Assembly: GCA_026936325.1 (NCBI GenBank)
Contig: JAPTHN010000007.1
Location: forward strand, 20,237,974-20,301,973
DNA from: Platynereis dumerilii
Taxonomy: Eukaryota; Annelida; Polychaeta; Phyllodocida; Nereididae
Direction: 5' to 3'
DNA: 64,000 bases
Of the stretch, positions 1 to 13,600 are shown piece after piece. The translations under genes were made by a program, and so were the position numbers. Below the pieces are notes generated by a model that had not been told where the DNA came from, searched no databases, and saw only the letters and a program-made list of their open reading frames with translations. Within the stretch, counting starts at the first letter, position 1. Every line of letters begins with the position of its first letter.

Positions 1-968
1 ATGACAAGTTTTCCAGTATGTATACGCACATTACGCAGCTTACCCATGATACAGTATCACAATAATGCACCGATGCATTTAAAATTTCGTGACATTCCTG
101 TGAGGTGGCTATATGGGCCATTCTCAAATTTCGGGACAAAATGCCCTGGAAAATGTGGTAACGGAGTGGACTTTTGATGCAAAAAACCTGCTTTTTGAGC
201 AATTTAAAAATAGAAAAAAATGAAAAAATTATGTAAGATAAATCTTTTTTTAAAATTAAATATCGATTTTTTGTGGTAACGGAATGAACAGGGACGGTTT
301 GGTTTTCTCTTAATAGTGCATTCTATTTGGGAGATACAAAGTTTTGATTGCATTGTATAGAATCCTGTCACCCTCAGCAATATATACATAAAATTTCTTT
401 GAAAAGGTATCACTGGTAATCCCTGATTTGGAGGTAATGGAGTGGACATTTTACTGGAACCAAAACATGTTCCAACGAAATTTATGCCTTAACTTGTTAA
501 ATACCTATTAAATGAAAATCTGCAAAGCTGTGGTAGTTTGGCGCATGTGCATCTTACGACATTGAGTGGAAATCGCTCATTAAAAACAATAGCGAGCCGA
601 GCTATGCCTGGTAACAGAGTGGACAAAAAAATTAACATAAACTAGTGACACATCTTTTACATCAATTAATTCAAAGAAATGAAACAAGAAAAAAGTTAAA
701 TATGATGTTATATTAATTCAAGTCTATATTCTCATGAATCGTGCATAGAAACTTTGAAAATGATGGTACTTTAGGAGGAAAATTAACACTTGATTTTGTC
801 ATGTCAGGTCCAGTGACAGGGAAAAACCACTGATTTGGCACGGATTACTGGACACAATGCACCAAAAAAGGTCTAATAAATGAATTTTTGTTCCAAATGC
901 AGTGGTTCTAAATAGAAATATGAATAACAGAATGTGGAGTGATGCTTCACATATCAATTGCATTCAAA
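1..968. other. AT-rich non-coding stretch with a recurring short motif
   Basis: No gene is recognisable. A motif close to GGTAACGGAGTGGAC recurs near 155, 273, 431 and 608, at irregular spacings of about 120-180 bases and with one to three changes per copy. The surrounding sequence is not obviously repeated, so this may be a decayed tandem repeat or one old element. No terminal repeat or target-site duplication could be placed around it. Confidence 0.45.
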
Positions 969-1952
969 TTAATTTCACATTCATTGACCTCCGCCTTCGC
1001 TTGACTTGACATAGATTCGGCCAACCTGTTTTTTGCTTCTTTTTGACCGATATGGCCCTTCTTCAGTGAAAGTTACTTGCACCTGGTCCAAAGTACTTGC
1101 CTGGACCTCCTTTTTGTGTGAAGAATGGTCAAAGGTGTCCCTATAATGTTATTTAGGTTCATATCAAGTGAAGTTGCTAATAACGGCAAATTGTCAATTA
1201 TCTCAATTTTCAAGGTTTAGAAGGATTTGTGGTGCCCTACAAGCTTGAGCATTGCCCTAAATGAAAAACATGTTTCAACTGAAGTTTACTTGACATTGAG
1301 GTACCATATCCTCTTCCAACAAACTTGGATAGGAGACAGCCAGGACGTTTCTATTCCACACTACCAGAAACAAATTTCCGTCGTAATGGATGACATGCAA
1401 AACAAGCCCTGAACTGCTAACCTGAGCCCTTTTGGCCTTGAGCCAGTATTCGGACCGTATATGGCCACCTTCACATCAAGCAAAAATGTTTCCATAAGCT
1501 CTGTGAAACATGTACCAGAATATAATCACTGAGATGGAATTTACTCGAAAAATTCTCAAAATATTCCACAATTTTTGTCAAGAGTGTACACTTGTTGGAA
1601 GAGGAAATGATACATCAGTGTCGAGAACACTTCATGATCAGTTGAAACATTTTATTCATTTATGGCAATGCTCAAGCTTATAGGGCACCACAAATCCCTC
1701 TAAACCTTGAAAATTGAGATAATTGACAATTTGCTGTCATTGGCAACTTCACCCAATATGAAGCTAAATAACATTATAGGGACATCTTTGACCATTCTGC
1801 ATACAAGATGGAGGTCCAGGCAAGTACTTTGAACCAGGTGCAAGTAACTTTCACTGAAGAAGGGCCATATCTGTAAAAAAGAAGCAAAAAACAGGTTGGC
1901 CGAATCTATGTCAAGTCAAGCGAAGGCGCCGGTCAATGAATGTGAAATTCAA
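969..1952. mobile_element. Foldback/MITE-like element with long inverted arms
   Basis: The first 360 bases or so (969 to about 1335) are the reverse complement of the last 360 (about 1585 to 1952) with scattered mismatches. For example AATTTCACATTCATTGACC at the left matches GGTCAATGAATGTGAAATT at the right, and CATAGATTCGGCCAACCTG near 1010 is mirrored near 1895. The loop is only about 250 bases and has no coding capacity. This is the form of a non-autonomous inverted-repeat transposon. The flanks show no clean target-site duplication, so the superfamily is unassigned and the outer ends may be off by a few bases. Confidence 0.75.
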
Positions 1953-2990
1953 TATGATATTGTTGTGTTTTTTTGTTGTACACATCAATATAAAGTTAGA
2001 ATTGTATGCATATATTGAAATAATATGTCTGTGTTGTTGATCCAGAATGTGATTTTTGATGATTTTTTACAAAAAATTATCAATCCTTCCAGTTCACCCA
2101 AAAAAAGTTTTCAAATTATTCTCAGCAACTAAAAGTGGTTTATGATATCATTTATACATAAATCTAATATCTGAGGAAAAAATCTTTGCAATTCCACACA
2201 TTCAAACACCAATTTTAGAACTTTGAAATACTGACACTTTGAAAATCCAAATTATTCCAGCATTTTGATCAAGAGTGTATTTATTTGTAATCTATGCAGA
2301 CTCACCATATTTGTCATTCGTCGTGCACATCGGTGCATGCTACTTGTAACCCTCATGTGTGAATAAAGTGAATTTTAAACTGGAACATCTTGTTTGTCAT
2401 CACATGATTCATATTCCACACTAAAATATCATGACCCCCTGAGCCTTTCCAATTTGAGTGGACTAGTTGAAGTTTCCTATTATAAGCATACGCTCAATAA
2501 ACAATGTAAAGGATGCTGGTCTTGACTTGTGTTGTGCTGGTATAACCAGGATCAGCCGGGGCAGCTCAACCACCATCTTATTTGAGGGATCTGCACTTTT
2601 GTTTTTGGTGACCGCCTTATGATGAGATGAGAAACTGGGAATCTGGAACATACCATATTATTCAGGGATGCCCAGGGTCTTTCAGTTGCCCCAGCATAGA
2701 AAACTCAATACAACCAGCCTCCATGTCTTGTCCCTGGTGGAAGGTTATAATATTCATCTGCAATCTAACACAGCTCATTTGTGCATTTTATGTCCCTGGT
2801 GGAAGGTTACAATATTCATCCACTTAATGTGTATATCTTGTTCTACTGACTATACTCTCGACTATTGCAGTCAGAAGGTAGGACAGAAAACAATGAATTT
2901 CAACAAAATATAACGCTAGCTGCATGTATTTGATAATAACTAATAAAAGGAAAAATTATTTGCTGCAGCAGCAACGTTACCTATGGAAAA
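1953..2990. other. Non-coding stretch with a short direct repeat
   Basis: No gene or complete element is seen. Near 2730 and again near 2791 the sequence GTCCCTGGTGGAAGGTTA recurs, with matching sequence after it (a period of about 61 bases). This is a two-copy direct repeat with one or two mismatches. The rest is AT-rich, with only short open frames without recognisable motifs. Confidence 0.5.
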
Positions 2991-2999
2991 CAAAGAGGA

Positions 3000-4780
3000 A
3001 TTAAGCATCAGGCTATTTATCATCTTCAAATCGTATTTGACAAGTCAGATGCCTGAAGCATCACCTGAATACATTAACTAATTGCAGAATCCCTAGGCAA
3101 GCTGTCATTCCGACAGACATGACATATCAGGATCCATCAGTACTTGAAGATAATGAGAAGTGACATTGGAACTGCAATGACCATCATCATGCCACAAACG
3201 AGGTCCATTGTGGTAACAGATGCGATTGTGACATGTCATCCGATTTTTGGCCACAGTATGATGTCCAAAAAATATGACCTCATGTGGTCAACTTTGAAAA
3301 TTATAGGATCATTCCAGCTGGCTCATTAGTTATGAAAAGAGGACTAAATTTGAAAATGCGCATGAACTATTTGGGAATCATGTTCCTTTTCATTACGTTG
3401 GGTGATCCTTGTATGTGACTCACATGCACCTGTCTGCTTGCATTATTCGGAGTGACTAGTTGATTACAAAACATAATGATACATAGATACATAATATTGA
3501 AACAAACATCTTCGATACATGCCCAAAATTAGCTTCCAAATTGTGCAAATATTTTTGCATTGTTGAAATCTAGATGCCGGGGTTGAACCATGCTGGAAAT
3601 ACACAATGCTCTATAATAATACATTTCCAAACTCATTTATGTACTGTTTTATTTACGTTACTGATCTTACATTAAAGCAGGTGAACATGACTTATACTAG
3701 CAAACTCGAGTTTTTAGATTTTAGGAGAAGCAGAGGAACAATGCAAGTTGCATCCACTACAAAAGTTTCTTGCATCCTTTAGAGGTTGAGTTGTGTCTCT
3801 GTCTTGATGACCTGGTCACCCCTGAAATAATTTGGGCAATGGTCCCTAAACAGCCAGACAGCCTAATTAGCAGACCTTCCTAGAATCGACAAGTAGAGGG
3901 AGAACAGATTAGCAGAAAGAAATGGCAAGGGTGCTTGTGTAAGAGAATGTCAGATCCAGGCAACTCGAGCAGCATCAGCAGTATTGGTCTAAGCATAGGT
4001 GTAACATATTTCTATTATGTGCTATTACCTGGATATTTTCAAATTTACATAAAATGTAGTAAAACATTTTTATGCTTTATGATTTTTGCACCATCCATAA
4101 TATTATACAGGCTTATCTGTTCAGTTTAAGAATATATATACACCGCATCTGACGAAATTACGCAAGTAGGTTATTTTAGATTGGTATGAAAACATTTGGC
4201 CCAAATGTTTTATCTTGTTCACATAATCATTGGCTTGATATGAGAAATCTTCCATGTAACTTTCATCCAATTCCGTTGGGGCAAAGCTGAGTTATGCCAT
4301 ATATTCAAATATTTTGGTGTCTTACGAAATTATGCAAAATCAACATATGAGGTGAAGGGGGAACAGTTCACACCCCAATGAAGTTGTGAAATGAGGCATG
4401 AACTTAGACAGAACTTTGGCTGCGAGCTAATCAAGTTCTAAGAGCTCCCTTAATTGTGCCTTTCAATAGAGATAATTCACATTTGCTGCAATGTTTTGAC
4501 GGGAATTCCATCAGTCTAAATACATTCCAATATACAAATTTGTAGTTTATTGAACTTTCAGCACACAATAATGTTTATATTGCATATTTTGTCCATTGAA
4601 GCCTTCCTGGCCTGGCCCAAATGTATGTTTGACAACATCTGCTCTTTCAATGTGATTTTTCTTTCAAAAATAACATATCTTGCAGCTGACAATAAAGCAT
4701 CTGTCTGGGTTGCCCATATCAGGCAATAAACCCAACTTGGCCAAATCAAGAAAATAAATAATTAAAGCGTATCTAAATTT
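3000..4780. repeat. Tandem unit P, copy 1
   Basis: This non-coding unit has its partner in the next one. Roughly 3040-3760 matches 4785-5510, 3770-3990 matches 6270-6490, and 4370-4650 matches 7195-7440. Block order is conserved, so it is a tandem duplication rather than dispersed repeats. Identity by eye is high but clearly imperfect, with small indels. The short open frames in it are repeated along with the DNA and show no domain. At 3797-3804 it holds the uninterrupted CTCTGTCT that became the target-site duplication of the element inserted in copy 2. Confidence 0.75.
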
Positions 4781-7590
4781 GCAGTCAGACGCCTGAAGCA
4801 GCACCTGAACACATTAACTAATTGCACAATCCCTAGCCAAGCTGTCATTCCCACAGACATGACATATCAGGATCCATCAGTACTTGAAGATAATGAGAAG
4901 TGACGTTGGAACTGCAATGACCATCATCATGCCACCAACGAGGTCCATTGTGGTAACAGATGCGATTGTGACATGTCATCCGATTTTTGGCCATTGTGTG
5001 ATGTCCACAAAATATTACCTCATGTGTTCAACTTTGAAAATTATAGGATCATTCCAGCTGTCTCATTAGTTATGAAAAAGATAGGAGTACTAAATTTGAA
5101 AAATATGCATGAACTATTTGGGAATCAAGTTCCTTGTCATTATGGTCACATGTTACCTTCTGATTGTTTTATTCGGAGTGACTGGTTGATTACAAAACAG
5201 AATGATACATTGATACATAATATTGAAACAAACATCTTTGATACTTGCCCAAAATTTGCTTGCTTCCAAATTGTCAAAATATTTTTGCATTGTTGAAATC
5301 TAGGTGCTAGGGTTAAAAAATGCGGAAAATACACAATGCTCTATATAATAATGCATTCCAAACTCATTTATTCTTTGTCTTATTTACATTACTGGTCTTA
5401 CATTACAGCAGGTGAACAGGACCTATACCAGCAAACTAAAGTTTTTATATTTTAGGAGAAGCTGAGGAACAATGCAGGTTGCATCCACTACAAAAGTTTC
5501 TTGCATCCTTTAGAGGTTGAGTTGTGTCTCTGTCTCAGAGCATTTTTTAAGGATTTTTGACTGGGAGACCAAAGGAACATCCTTAAACCCGGACTGACAA
5601 GCCAGTCTGCTGTTAAAGCAGGCGAGCTAGCGAGGCTGCAGACTGATGAAATTCAGATCGAAATGGGTATCGAATTGGGATCTAGGTCACTAGAACTGCT
5701 GCCTCTAAAGTCCGCGATGTTGCCCCTAAGGTCCTCTTTCAGCAGAACTCAGCAGGACTGAGCTAGGCTGCTTCAAAAATGCATGTGTGCAAGGATCTGA
5801 TAGGCAGCACCTCCAGGGAAATGTTGTAGCCTGCTCGCTAACGCTCGCAACTGATTTTGCAGGCTACTGTGGCCTGCCTTAAACCATAATTTGTAGCATT
5901 GCGACATGCGATGTTTATGCTATCGATCAATTGAAGATCCATTAGATATAAATTTATAATCAGAGCACATGATAATTCTTTCAAAAGAAAAGTCTTTGAA
6001 CTGTTGAGGTAATTTCAACCAAAGGAGTTCGACAAATTTTTGAAATTAAATTTATGAAAATTACAAATTGCAATGATGACATTCGTCGAAAAACATTTTT
6101 GACATAGAAAGAAGAAGCCTCAGTTTTTGTTTGTTCTCTGAAGATCTTCAAATTAAGACAAGCAAGTTAGTTTCAGGAAAAAGTTGGACTCCTAGTGACA
6201 CCAATTTGGCAATGACTGGGAGACCAAATCTTTTCACTGGGAGACCATCTGGTCTCCAAGTTACCATGTTAAAAAATGCACTACTCTGTCTTGAAGACCT
6301 GGTCACCCCTGAAATAATTTGGGCAATGGTCCCTAAACAGCCAGACAGCCTAATTAGTAGACCTTCCTAGAATCGACAAGTAGAGGGAGAACGAAGTAGC
6401 AGAGAGGAATGGTAAGGGTTGCTTGTGTAAGAGAATGTCAGATCCAGGCATCTCAAGCGGCATCAGCAGTATCTGTCTGAGCATAGGTGTAACAGGCCTA
6501 TATTTCGATTATGTGTTACCTGGATATTTTTGTATGTACATAATATATAGTTATCAATTGTCTGTATGATATGTGCGTCACCCATAATGTTATACAAGCC
6601 TAGCTGTTTAGTTTTGAAGAAAAGATGAACTGAATTCCTCTTGAGCTTTTCCTCTGATGGCAAACAGTAAACCTTAGTTGCATTAAACTTGCAGTGAATG
6701 TGGTTCCTACAACTTAACACCATAAAACAAAGCAACAGCTGCAACCATTTGGATCTCTAAATAAATAGGTTTTCACTAATGTGTCCTTTTACCGCCACAA
6801 CAACCTGCTTCTATGAGATCCCTCTGAGTTGTCTTTCACTTCAGAACCTTTCCGACAAAGCCTTACTGCTAAATTCTCAGGTTTGCTAGATAGAACAACA
6901 CATAATGTCTCTTACAATAGGCCTATATCAGTAAGCTGATAGTGACTGTATACTGTTTAGTGTGTCTTCTTTCAGGGTGTATCAGTAGAAAACTTGAGAA
7001 AGAAAAAACATTTTTTAAGTGGCTAATGAGATGGCAATATTTGACCACAGTTTCATTTATATTATCCAGTGGTACTGTATATCATATGGTCATTGCTGCT
7101 AAATCTATTTTTTTTAAACTTTGTTGATAATTCTGCCACATAAACACAAGGCTTTAACTAGAATATGTTATTGAGATGAACAAGGAACAATTTATATCCT
7201 GATAAGGTTGTGAAATGAGGCATGAACTTAGACCTTTGGCTGAGAGTTAATCAAGGTCTAAGAGCTCCCTTAATTGTGCCTTTCCATAGAGATAATTCCC
7301 ATTTGCTGCAATTTTTTGACAGGAATTCCATTAGTCTAAATACATTCCAATATACAAATTAGTTATTTCTACAACTTTCAGCTCACCATTCGGATAAAAT
7401 TGCACATTTTGTCCCTTGCAGCCTTCCTGGCCTGGTCCACATGTACGTTTGACGACATCTGCTCTTTCAATAAAATTTTTCCTCAAAAATTACATACCTT
7501 GATGCAGTATCACTGGTCAGGTTCCAGAACCTACCTTCGGCATAAACCCAACCTGGCCAAATCACGAAAAAGAAGAATTAAGTTGTATCT
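4781..7590. repeat. Tandem unit P, copy 2, interrupted by a hAT-type MITE
   Basis: This is the second copy of the unit at 3000-4780, with the same blocks in the same order. It is longer because a 748-base element sits at 5536-6283. Removing the element and one 8-base duplication restores collinearity with copy 1 around GTTGTGTCTCTGTCT. A partial third copy of the unit's start follows from about 7590. No coding content is supported. Confidence 0.72.
5536..6283. mobile_element. hAT-type MITE, 748 bp, with 8-bp target-site duplication
   Basis: The left end reads CAGAGCATTTTTTAA; the right end, read inwards on the other strand, is TAGTGCATTTTTTAA, an imperfect terminal inverted repeat. Exact copies of CTCTGTCT flank it at 5528-5535 and 6284-6291. 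The paralogous unit at 3797-3804 has a single CTCTGTCT and no insert, which is an empty site. Duplications of 8 bp with CA-type ends are typical of hAT transposons. There is no transposase frame, so it is non-autonomous. The phrase CTGGGAGACC occurs near both ends inside the element. Confidence 0.85.
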
Positions 7591-8077
7591 AAATGTGCAT
7601 GCCCTGAGAAGTACATGAGCCACAATTTATTCACTAAAGGCAGAATTCTTCCAATTCCTTCAAAAGCTGTTATTCAGATGAACATGACATATTAAGATCT
7701 GTCACCACTTAAAGATAATGAGATGTTGAACTGAAGCTGTAATGACCATCATCATGCCATGCACCAGAGTCCATTGTGGTAATGAATTTGACAGCGATGC
7801 ATGAGGTCATTCTTGGCAAATATGAACAGTGTAAAAAAAAAAAGGCCCGGAATAGACTGCAGTAAAAATTCGTTATCTCAACAACGCAAAACTCTGGTTA
7901 CGAAGAAGGTAACCTTTGTATATGGTTGCTTGAAAGAACAGCCATATATATGTCATATGACTATGTATTATAATCTTTCTGGAGCTTTTTTTGTTTTTTT
8001 TAATCAAATTCCCAAAGGGAATAATTATGATTTATTGTTGTGCATCTTCTTCCACTCCCTTGCTACTTTAGACAATA
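7591..8077. repeat. Partial third copy of unit P, then sequence related to unit A
   Basis: About 7590-7790 repeats the block at 3060-3200 and 4800-4930 (the TAATGAGA and CCATCATCATGCCA segments). About 7920-8030 is weakly similar to 12640-12760 of unit A. This links the left array to the A/B/C array and suggests that the whole left half is one family of duplicated DNA. No gene is seen. Confidence 0.5.
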
Positions 8078-9087
8078 AAAGGGGCGTTCAGAAAGTTCGA
8101 GGCTTTTTTTCATATGGATACTTATTTTCAATCTAGAACTATGAATTTTTTCACAGAATACAATTCAGCATATTTGGAATGGACCTCCAAAATTTTGGAC
8201 AATTTGGACATTTTTAAGTCATTCAGTGGTTGCCATGGAAACTGAAAGTTCAGCTCCTTGGGGCAGATAATACTGAAACCAAGAATGCCAAGAAATTGTG
8301 ATCACGTGACTGTGAGAGACTTCTCTCTGTCACCAGTATTAGTGAGATTGACAATATTTGACGAAAGAAATATGGCATTAGCTTCTAAATATGCTTTCAA
8401 GCACACCCAATGTGTGTATTCTTACACTGAACCCATGTAGGAAAGCACTCCTGCATGCCAGATTTGGCGAGGGAAATTCAGGAGGCAAAGGTGTGTTTCC
8501 CTGACTACATAAGGACTTGTGAAAGCGTGGATTCACTAGTATGAACAAGAGACCAAAATGGACAGCATTATCCATCCTAGCTATTCCTGTGATATGTTAC
8601 TTTACATTAGTATTGGTCTTCCCTTACTTTAGTCCATGGGGGCTATAGTTTCAGGCACTGGAGGAGAAGAGGCTTTGGATGACCGAAATTCTTTCACAGA
8701 ACTTTTATTTTGAGGACTTCAAGGAACATTTACTTCAACGGGTCAGGTGTATGAATCAATGCTTTTGGTGAGCTTGTGAGTATTTTTTAAGGCTAATATT
8801 ATATTTCTTGTGTCAAATATTGTCAATCTCACTAATGCAAGTGATAAAGAGAGGTCTCTCACAGCCAAAAGTCATTGGCTTTAATGGTTTCAGTATTATC
8901 TGCCCCAAGAAGTTGAACTTTCAGTTTCCATGGCAACCACTGAATGACTTAAAAATGTCCAAATTGTCCAAAATTTTGGAAATCCATTCCAAATATGCTG
9001 AATTTTATCCTGTGAAAAATTCATAGTTCTCGATTGAAAATTAGTGTCCATATAAAAAAAAGCCTCGAACTTTCTGAATGCCCCTTG
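8078..9087. mobile_element. Mariner-like foldback element, about 1.0 kb, TA-flanked
   Basis: The left end, AAGGGGCGTTCAGAAAGTTC, is mirrored at the right end (GAACTTTCTGAATGCCCCTT). The inverted match extends about 280 bases into each arm (8078 to about 8360, and about 8805 to 9087). A TA dinucleotide borders both ends, as expected for Tc1/mariner transposons. The loop of about 450 bases has no transposase motifs, so it is a non-autonomous derivative. The related segment of unit A (around 12825) runs through without an insert, which supports the boundaries. Confidence 0.82.
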
Positions 9088-10639
9088 TATGGGTATGAAG
9101 TTGAAAATAAGCGAAACTAACAAGAGAAATTATTATTATTATTTTTGTGCAGTGTCACAGAGAATATTCCTTTGATGCTAATGTATTCACTGGGCCTTAG
9201 AATAGTGTAACATCTGGCAATCATATTTTCTTTAGATGTTGTATGGTTAGCATCAAGCTGGGTTAATGTGTGGGTCAGGGACAGCTGTGTTGAGAAGATT
9301 GTATGGTTTTTGCTTGAGATGCAGAAGCATTTCTGTTTGCTGATATCCACAGAATTCTGGTGCAGTGTGTGTATAGGTCTCTTCATACATAACCATAATT
9401 CTTCACTGCGAGTGTTAGGATACAGGACCACAAGTTAAAAATACATTTATGCGTAGCTCTATATACAATGATATTGGATGACATGGTGTACTCCTGCTCT
9501 TGTAAACACAACATGCAAAGTGATTGGAATACAAAAAGCTGGTCATGGTCTCGAAAAATATTATAATAAATTTTGTTGTTTTGTTTAAAGATGAAGCCTA
9601 GGACCTTAGTCAATTTATTTTGGCATGACTGTTACTTCTTATGGCATTTATTTAGAAGGCTAGTATACTTGTCATAATTTGTCCTCAAATAAAATATACT
9701 GGAGTTGGACAATCTGCACATTCATATAATTCTTGTTGGCTAATATGTTAACCAAAACACAGCACACATGGTAGGGTGGCCCTCGGCTATAGTTGTTTGT
9801 ATTATATTTTGCATTGAGCAAGAGAACCTATCAAGCATGACATCTACTGTATAGCTGTTCCTCTCGAGATATGATGATGATTCAACAAACTTTGTAATGT
9901 CATCCAATCATTATATATCAGAAATTTGAAATCGGGTTATTTGCACTTTTTCTTAATTTGCCTTAATGTAGCATCTCTTCAGAATAAAAGACACCTATTA
10001 TTAAAGAGTACTGCTTCCAGGGGTAAAAGTGTTCCATTAACTGCTGTGCTTTCATATTCAGCCTGATAATCACTTATTACTTTTACAGGTTTCTATTTGC
10101 CAATTTTGTAATCAATTTACCTGGCCGTTTCCTTTTTGTGTCTTACTTGGGACATTCAAATCTATTGTTGACCTGTGGTATCAATACTAACCATTTACAT
10201 TATCAGCCGATTGTGTACAGCTACAGTACAACCAAAAATAAAGTATGACTACCCGAGCAGGAAGTAATAACCAGCCACTACTTTACCCTTTCACACCTTT
10301 GGGCTCCTGTCAAATCACTTACTCCCTTTACCTGGTAAACCTACTTTAAACTACCTTTTCAAATTGCATTAAATATATGTTTAGCCAATACCAATTCAAA
10401 TTCTATCACACCCGTTGTGTTCGATTTCTTTGATATTGTTACCCTTGCTATTTGTAATTACTTTACCAGCTGTCTTAGAGGAGTTCTTAATAAGGGATAA
10501 AGTTGTGATGAGGAGTCAAAGGTAGTAGTTGTAAGGAGATTTGGGGTGTAGAGGAGAAAGGAGGGAAATAGGTGAACACAGGACTTCTGACAGATTATTT
10601 TCTTACTTGGGATGTACTGTACGTGTGTAAACTGAAGAC
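9088..10639. repeat. Diverged partial copy of the A/B unit
   Basis: Blocks at 9110-9420 match 12840-13150 (the CATCTGGCAATCA and GTATGGTTAGCATC segments). Blocks at 9640-9760 match 15895-16010, and 9790-10210 matches 14985-15290. The copy is rearranged and more diverged than A against B. The remaining part, to 10639, is AT-rich with nothing recognisable. Confidence 0.6.
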
Positions 10640-13600
10640 AAGTGAGACACGGGGTGAATCGGGAAAAGCCTCGAAATCATTTTTATCTTCATGAAGCAAC
10701 AACTTCTACATGTGACAGGGATTTGATTTTTTTGCGAGTTGTCAGTATATATTCCAATAATGAATGATCCAGATGGATTTTCATGAAACTACCTGCAGGT
10801 GGCAAGGAACTGCAGCACCTTAAAAATTGCCCTGCAGAATTCACATTTTCACAAACTGGTCAAACTTTGCTTATACCACAAAAATTATAAAAGCCACAGA
10901 CACAAAATTCTCACAAAACTCCAAGTATATAGTTCTAGCCAATAATGGAGAATATCAGAAACCTAGGTGTATGTGGACTGACAATGATCAACAGGCGCTA
11001 ACGCACTTTCAGTTTCAGAGTTTCTGAGTTAGTTATTATAATTTTCGGACCCCAGTAATAACTCAAGAAACGAAATCAATGACAGAATGTTATAAAAATA
11101 ATGTTGGACGGAGTACTATCATGCGGCAAAATTTATTTCATCATTAAGAAATGCTATAGGAGTGTCAAACTCTGTCAAAAGTGTGATGAATATGCTCTAT
11201 TGGAACTCGAGAAAAAATTATGTGATATAACATCAAATAAAGACAGCAAAATATAGTCCAAATTGATTTGAGCAGTTTTAAAAGACCAACAGAGTTGATG
11301 AGATGGGATATTTTGTCTGCTTAGTCATGGGTTTGGATTCAAGTGAAAGGCAGAGTTACAGAGCCGGCCAAAAGAAACAGTTTTATTGACACTTCTCAAA
11401 CAAAACGATGCAGCTCTTGCAATTTGTCTATGTATATCATGCTATTGTTCATCACTCTGCTGATAAAAGTTACTTGCTCAAACACAAACCTGACTAGGAA
11501 GTTGCTGGTGGCTTATTCAAGCACACATCCAAAGTATTGCGAGTAGGGATCACAACGGCAAACATGTGTGTTTACTCACTTCACAATTGAGTTACCTTTC
11601 TCCTCCCCCATATGTCATGTGCCTGCATAAACGAACCAGGTCGTCATCAAAAGAAAAAAAAAAGAGGTAGCTAGCCTAGCTCTGCTATAAGCACACAATG
11701 ACTTGTTTTATTACTTAGACATAATCCATGAATAATCATAATAAACATTGAATGAAACAAATTTTCCTCAAAATATCATTTTGATGTTTACTCCATATTG
11801 TTCAAATTATCAGCTGGATTGACATTATTTAAACTTTTAAAAGGAATCGCGACAACCATTTTTATGAAAAGATGAAAGTAACACATACATGGTTAATAAC
11901 CCTGCAATTCAAATTCCAATGGACACCTTAGTAATTTAATAATATATCATGCAAATCGTGATATAATTGGCCAGGCACAGGCACAGCGACATGGCACTTT
12001 AAAAAAACTAATACAATTAGCCACATACGCAAACTTACTAATTATGCATTGGTCCTCATATTTCGAAGCTACAGTGCATAAATCAGACTGCAGTAGAGAC
12101 TAGTAAGATGTGTGGGAAGAGAATCGAAGAAAGAAGCCAGTAGCATTTACTACAGATGAACCTGGCAACCTGATAAGATGGAATTTTATAACAGCTCTCA
12201 TGACCCAAAATGCTATTTGGGCATTGATCTGTAAAGAGCCAGACAGCCTAATTAGATGACCTTCCTAATAACAGTGACAATGAGAAGAGCTATTATCTTC
12301 TGGCAGTGAACTTACGTCTTTCGGCATGAAAATAATTATATTTCAAATAAAAATGAAGCGATGAACAGGACTTAAAACTCTCAGGGCAGCAACCTCGAGT
12401 CCCAGGCTGATTTGTTTCTCTGCATTGATGACCAGTTCACACTCAAAATCATTTGGACAATGGTCCCTAGACAGCCAGACAACCTAATTAGTAGACCTTC
12501 AAAGAATCGACAAGAAGAGGGAGAATGAATTAGTAGAGCGGAATGGAAAGGGTGCTTGTGTAAGAGAATGTCAGGTCCAGGCATCTCGAGAAGCATCAAA
12601 AGAACTGAGCATTGTCTAAAATGTGGAGATTATGTGCTGTTATGTTGTACATTGTATAAGCCAGTTTGAAACAAAAGCATTACATGTGTCATGTGACTAT
12701 CCACTGTCTTTCAAGATATTCCTGTTTTTTAGGCACTGTAAATATGGCTGTTCCAGAAGCCAAAAGGGCATATGGCTCATTTATAATTGTCTTAGTGTTG
12801 TAGAACATCTCAGTTCAGTGCGTGGGTGTGAAATTGAAAATAAGTGATACTAAAAAGAGAAATAATGGCCTTAGTACAGTGTAACAGATAATATTCCGTT
12901 GATGCAAATGTATTCACTGAGACTTGGATATTGAGTAACATCTGGCAATCAAATTTTCTTCAGAAGTTGTATGGTTAGCATCGAGCTGAATAAATATGCT
13001 GGGTTAATGTGTGGGTCAGGGACAGCTGTGTTGAGAAGATTGTACGGTTTATGCTTGAGATACAGAAGCTTTTTCTGTTTGCTGATAGACAGACAGAATT
13101 CTTGTGCAGTGTGTGAACAGGTCTCTTCATACATAACCATGCTTCTTCACAGTGAGTGTCAGGAAACAGAACTACAAGTTGAACATATGTTACACACATT
13201 ACTCTATATATAATGGTATTCTGTATATATATATATGATTTGGGAGCAGCATTGGCCCTACTGCCACACTCAATTGGTACACAGAACTACAAAAATGATT
13301 CTAGGAGGAGGGGGGTGGAGAAACATGCAGAGTAATTGGCACCTTAAATGCTCGTTATTTTCTTGAATGATGTAATAATTCTGTTGCTTTTTGTAACTGA
13401 CATTTTGGTCAAATGTGACCTAGTTTTTTTTATGTCAATGAAAATGTATAGATATATAGTGATGGGTTTTCTGGATGAAGAGAACACAGTTAATAGTATC
13501 TTCCTCATTTTCTGTTTTCAATCACAGTAGAATCAATATCAATGGGCTTACGCATGACCCATGGCATAGACTAACCATAGAATACAAAATTGCTGCGGAT

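Noticed and set aside
3144-3329. Two similar short open frames (here and at 4884-5069) suggesting a conserved peptide
   Set aside because: They lie in the tandem P units, whose flanking non-coding DNA is equally similar. Similarity therefore reflects duplication, not protein constraint.
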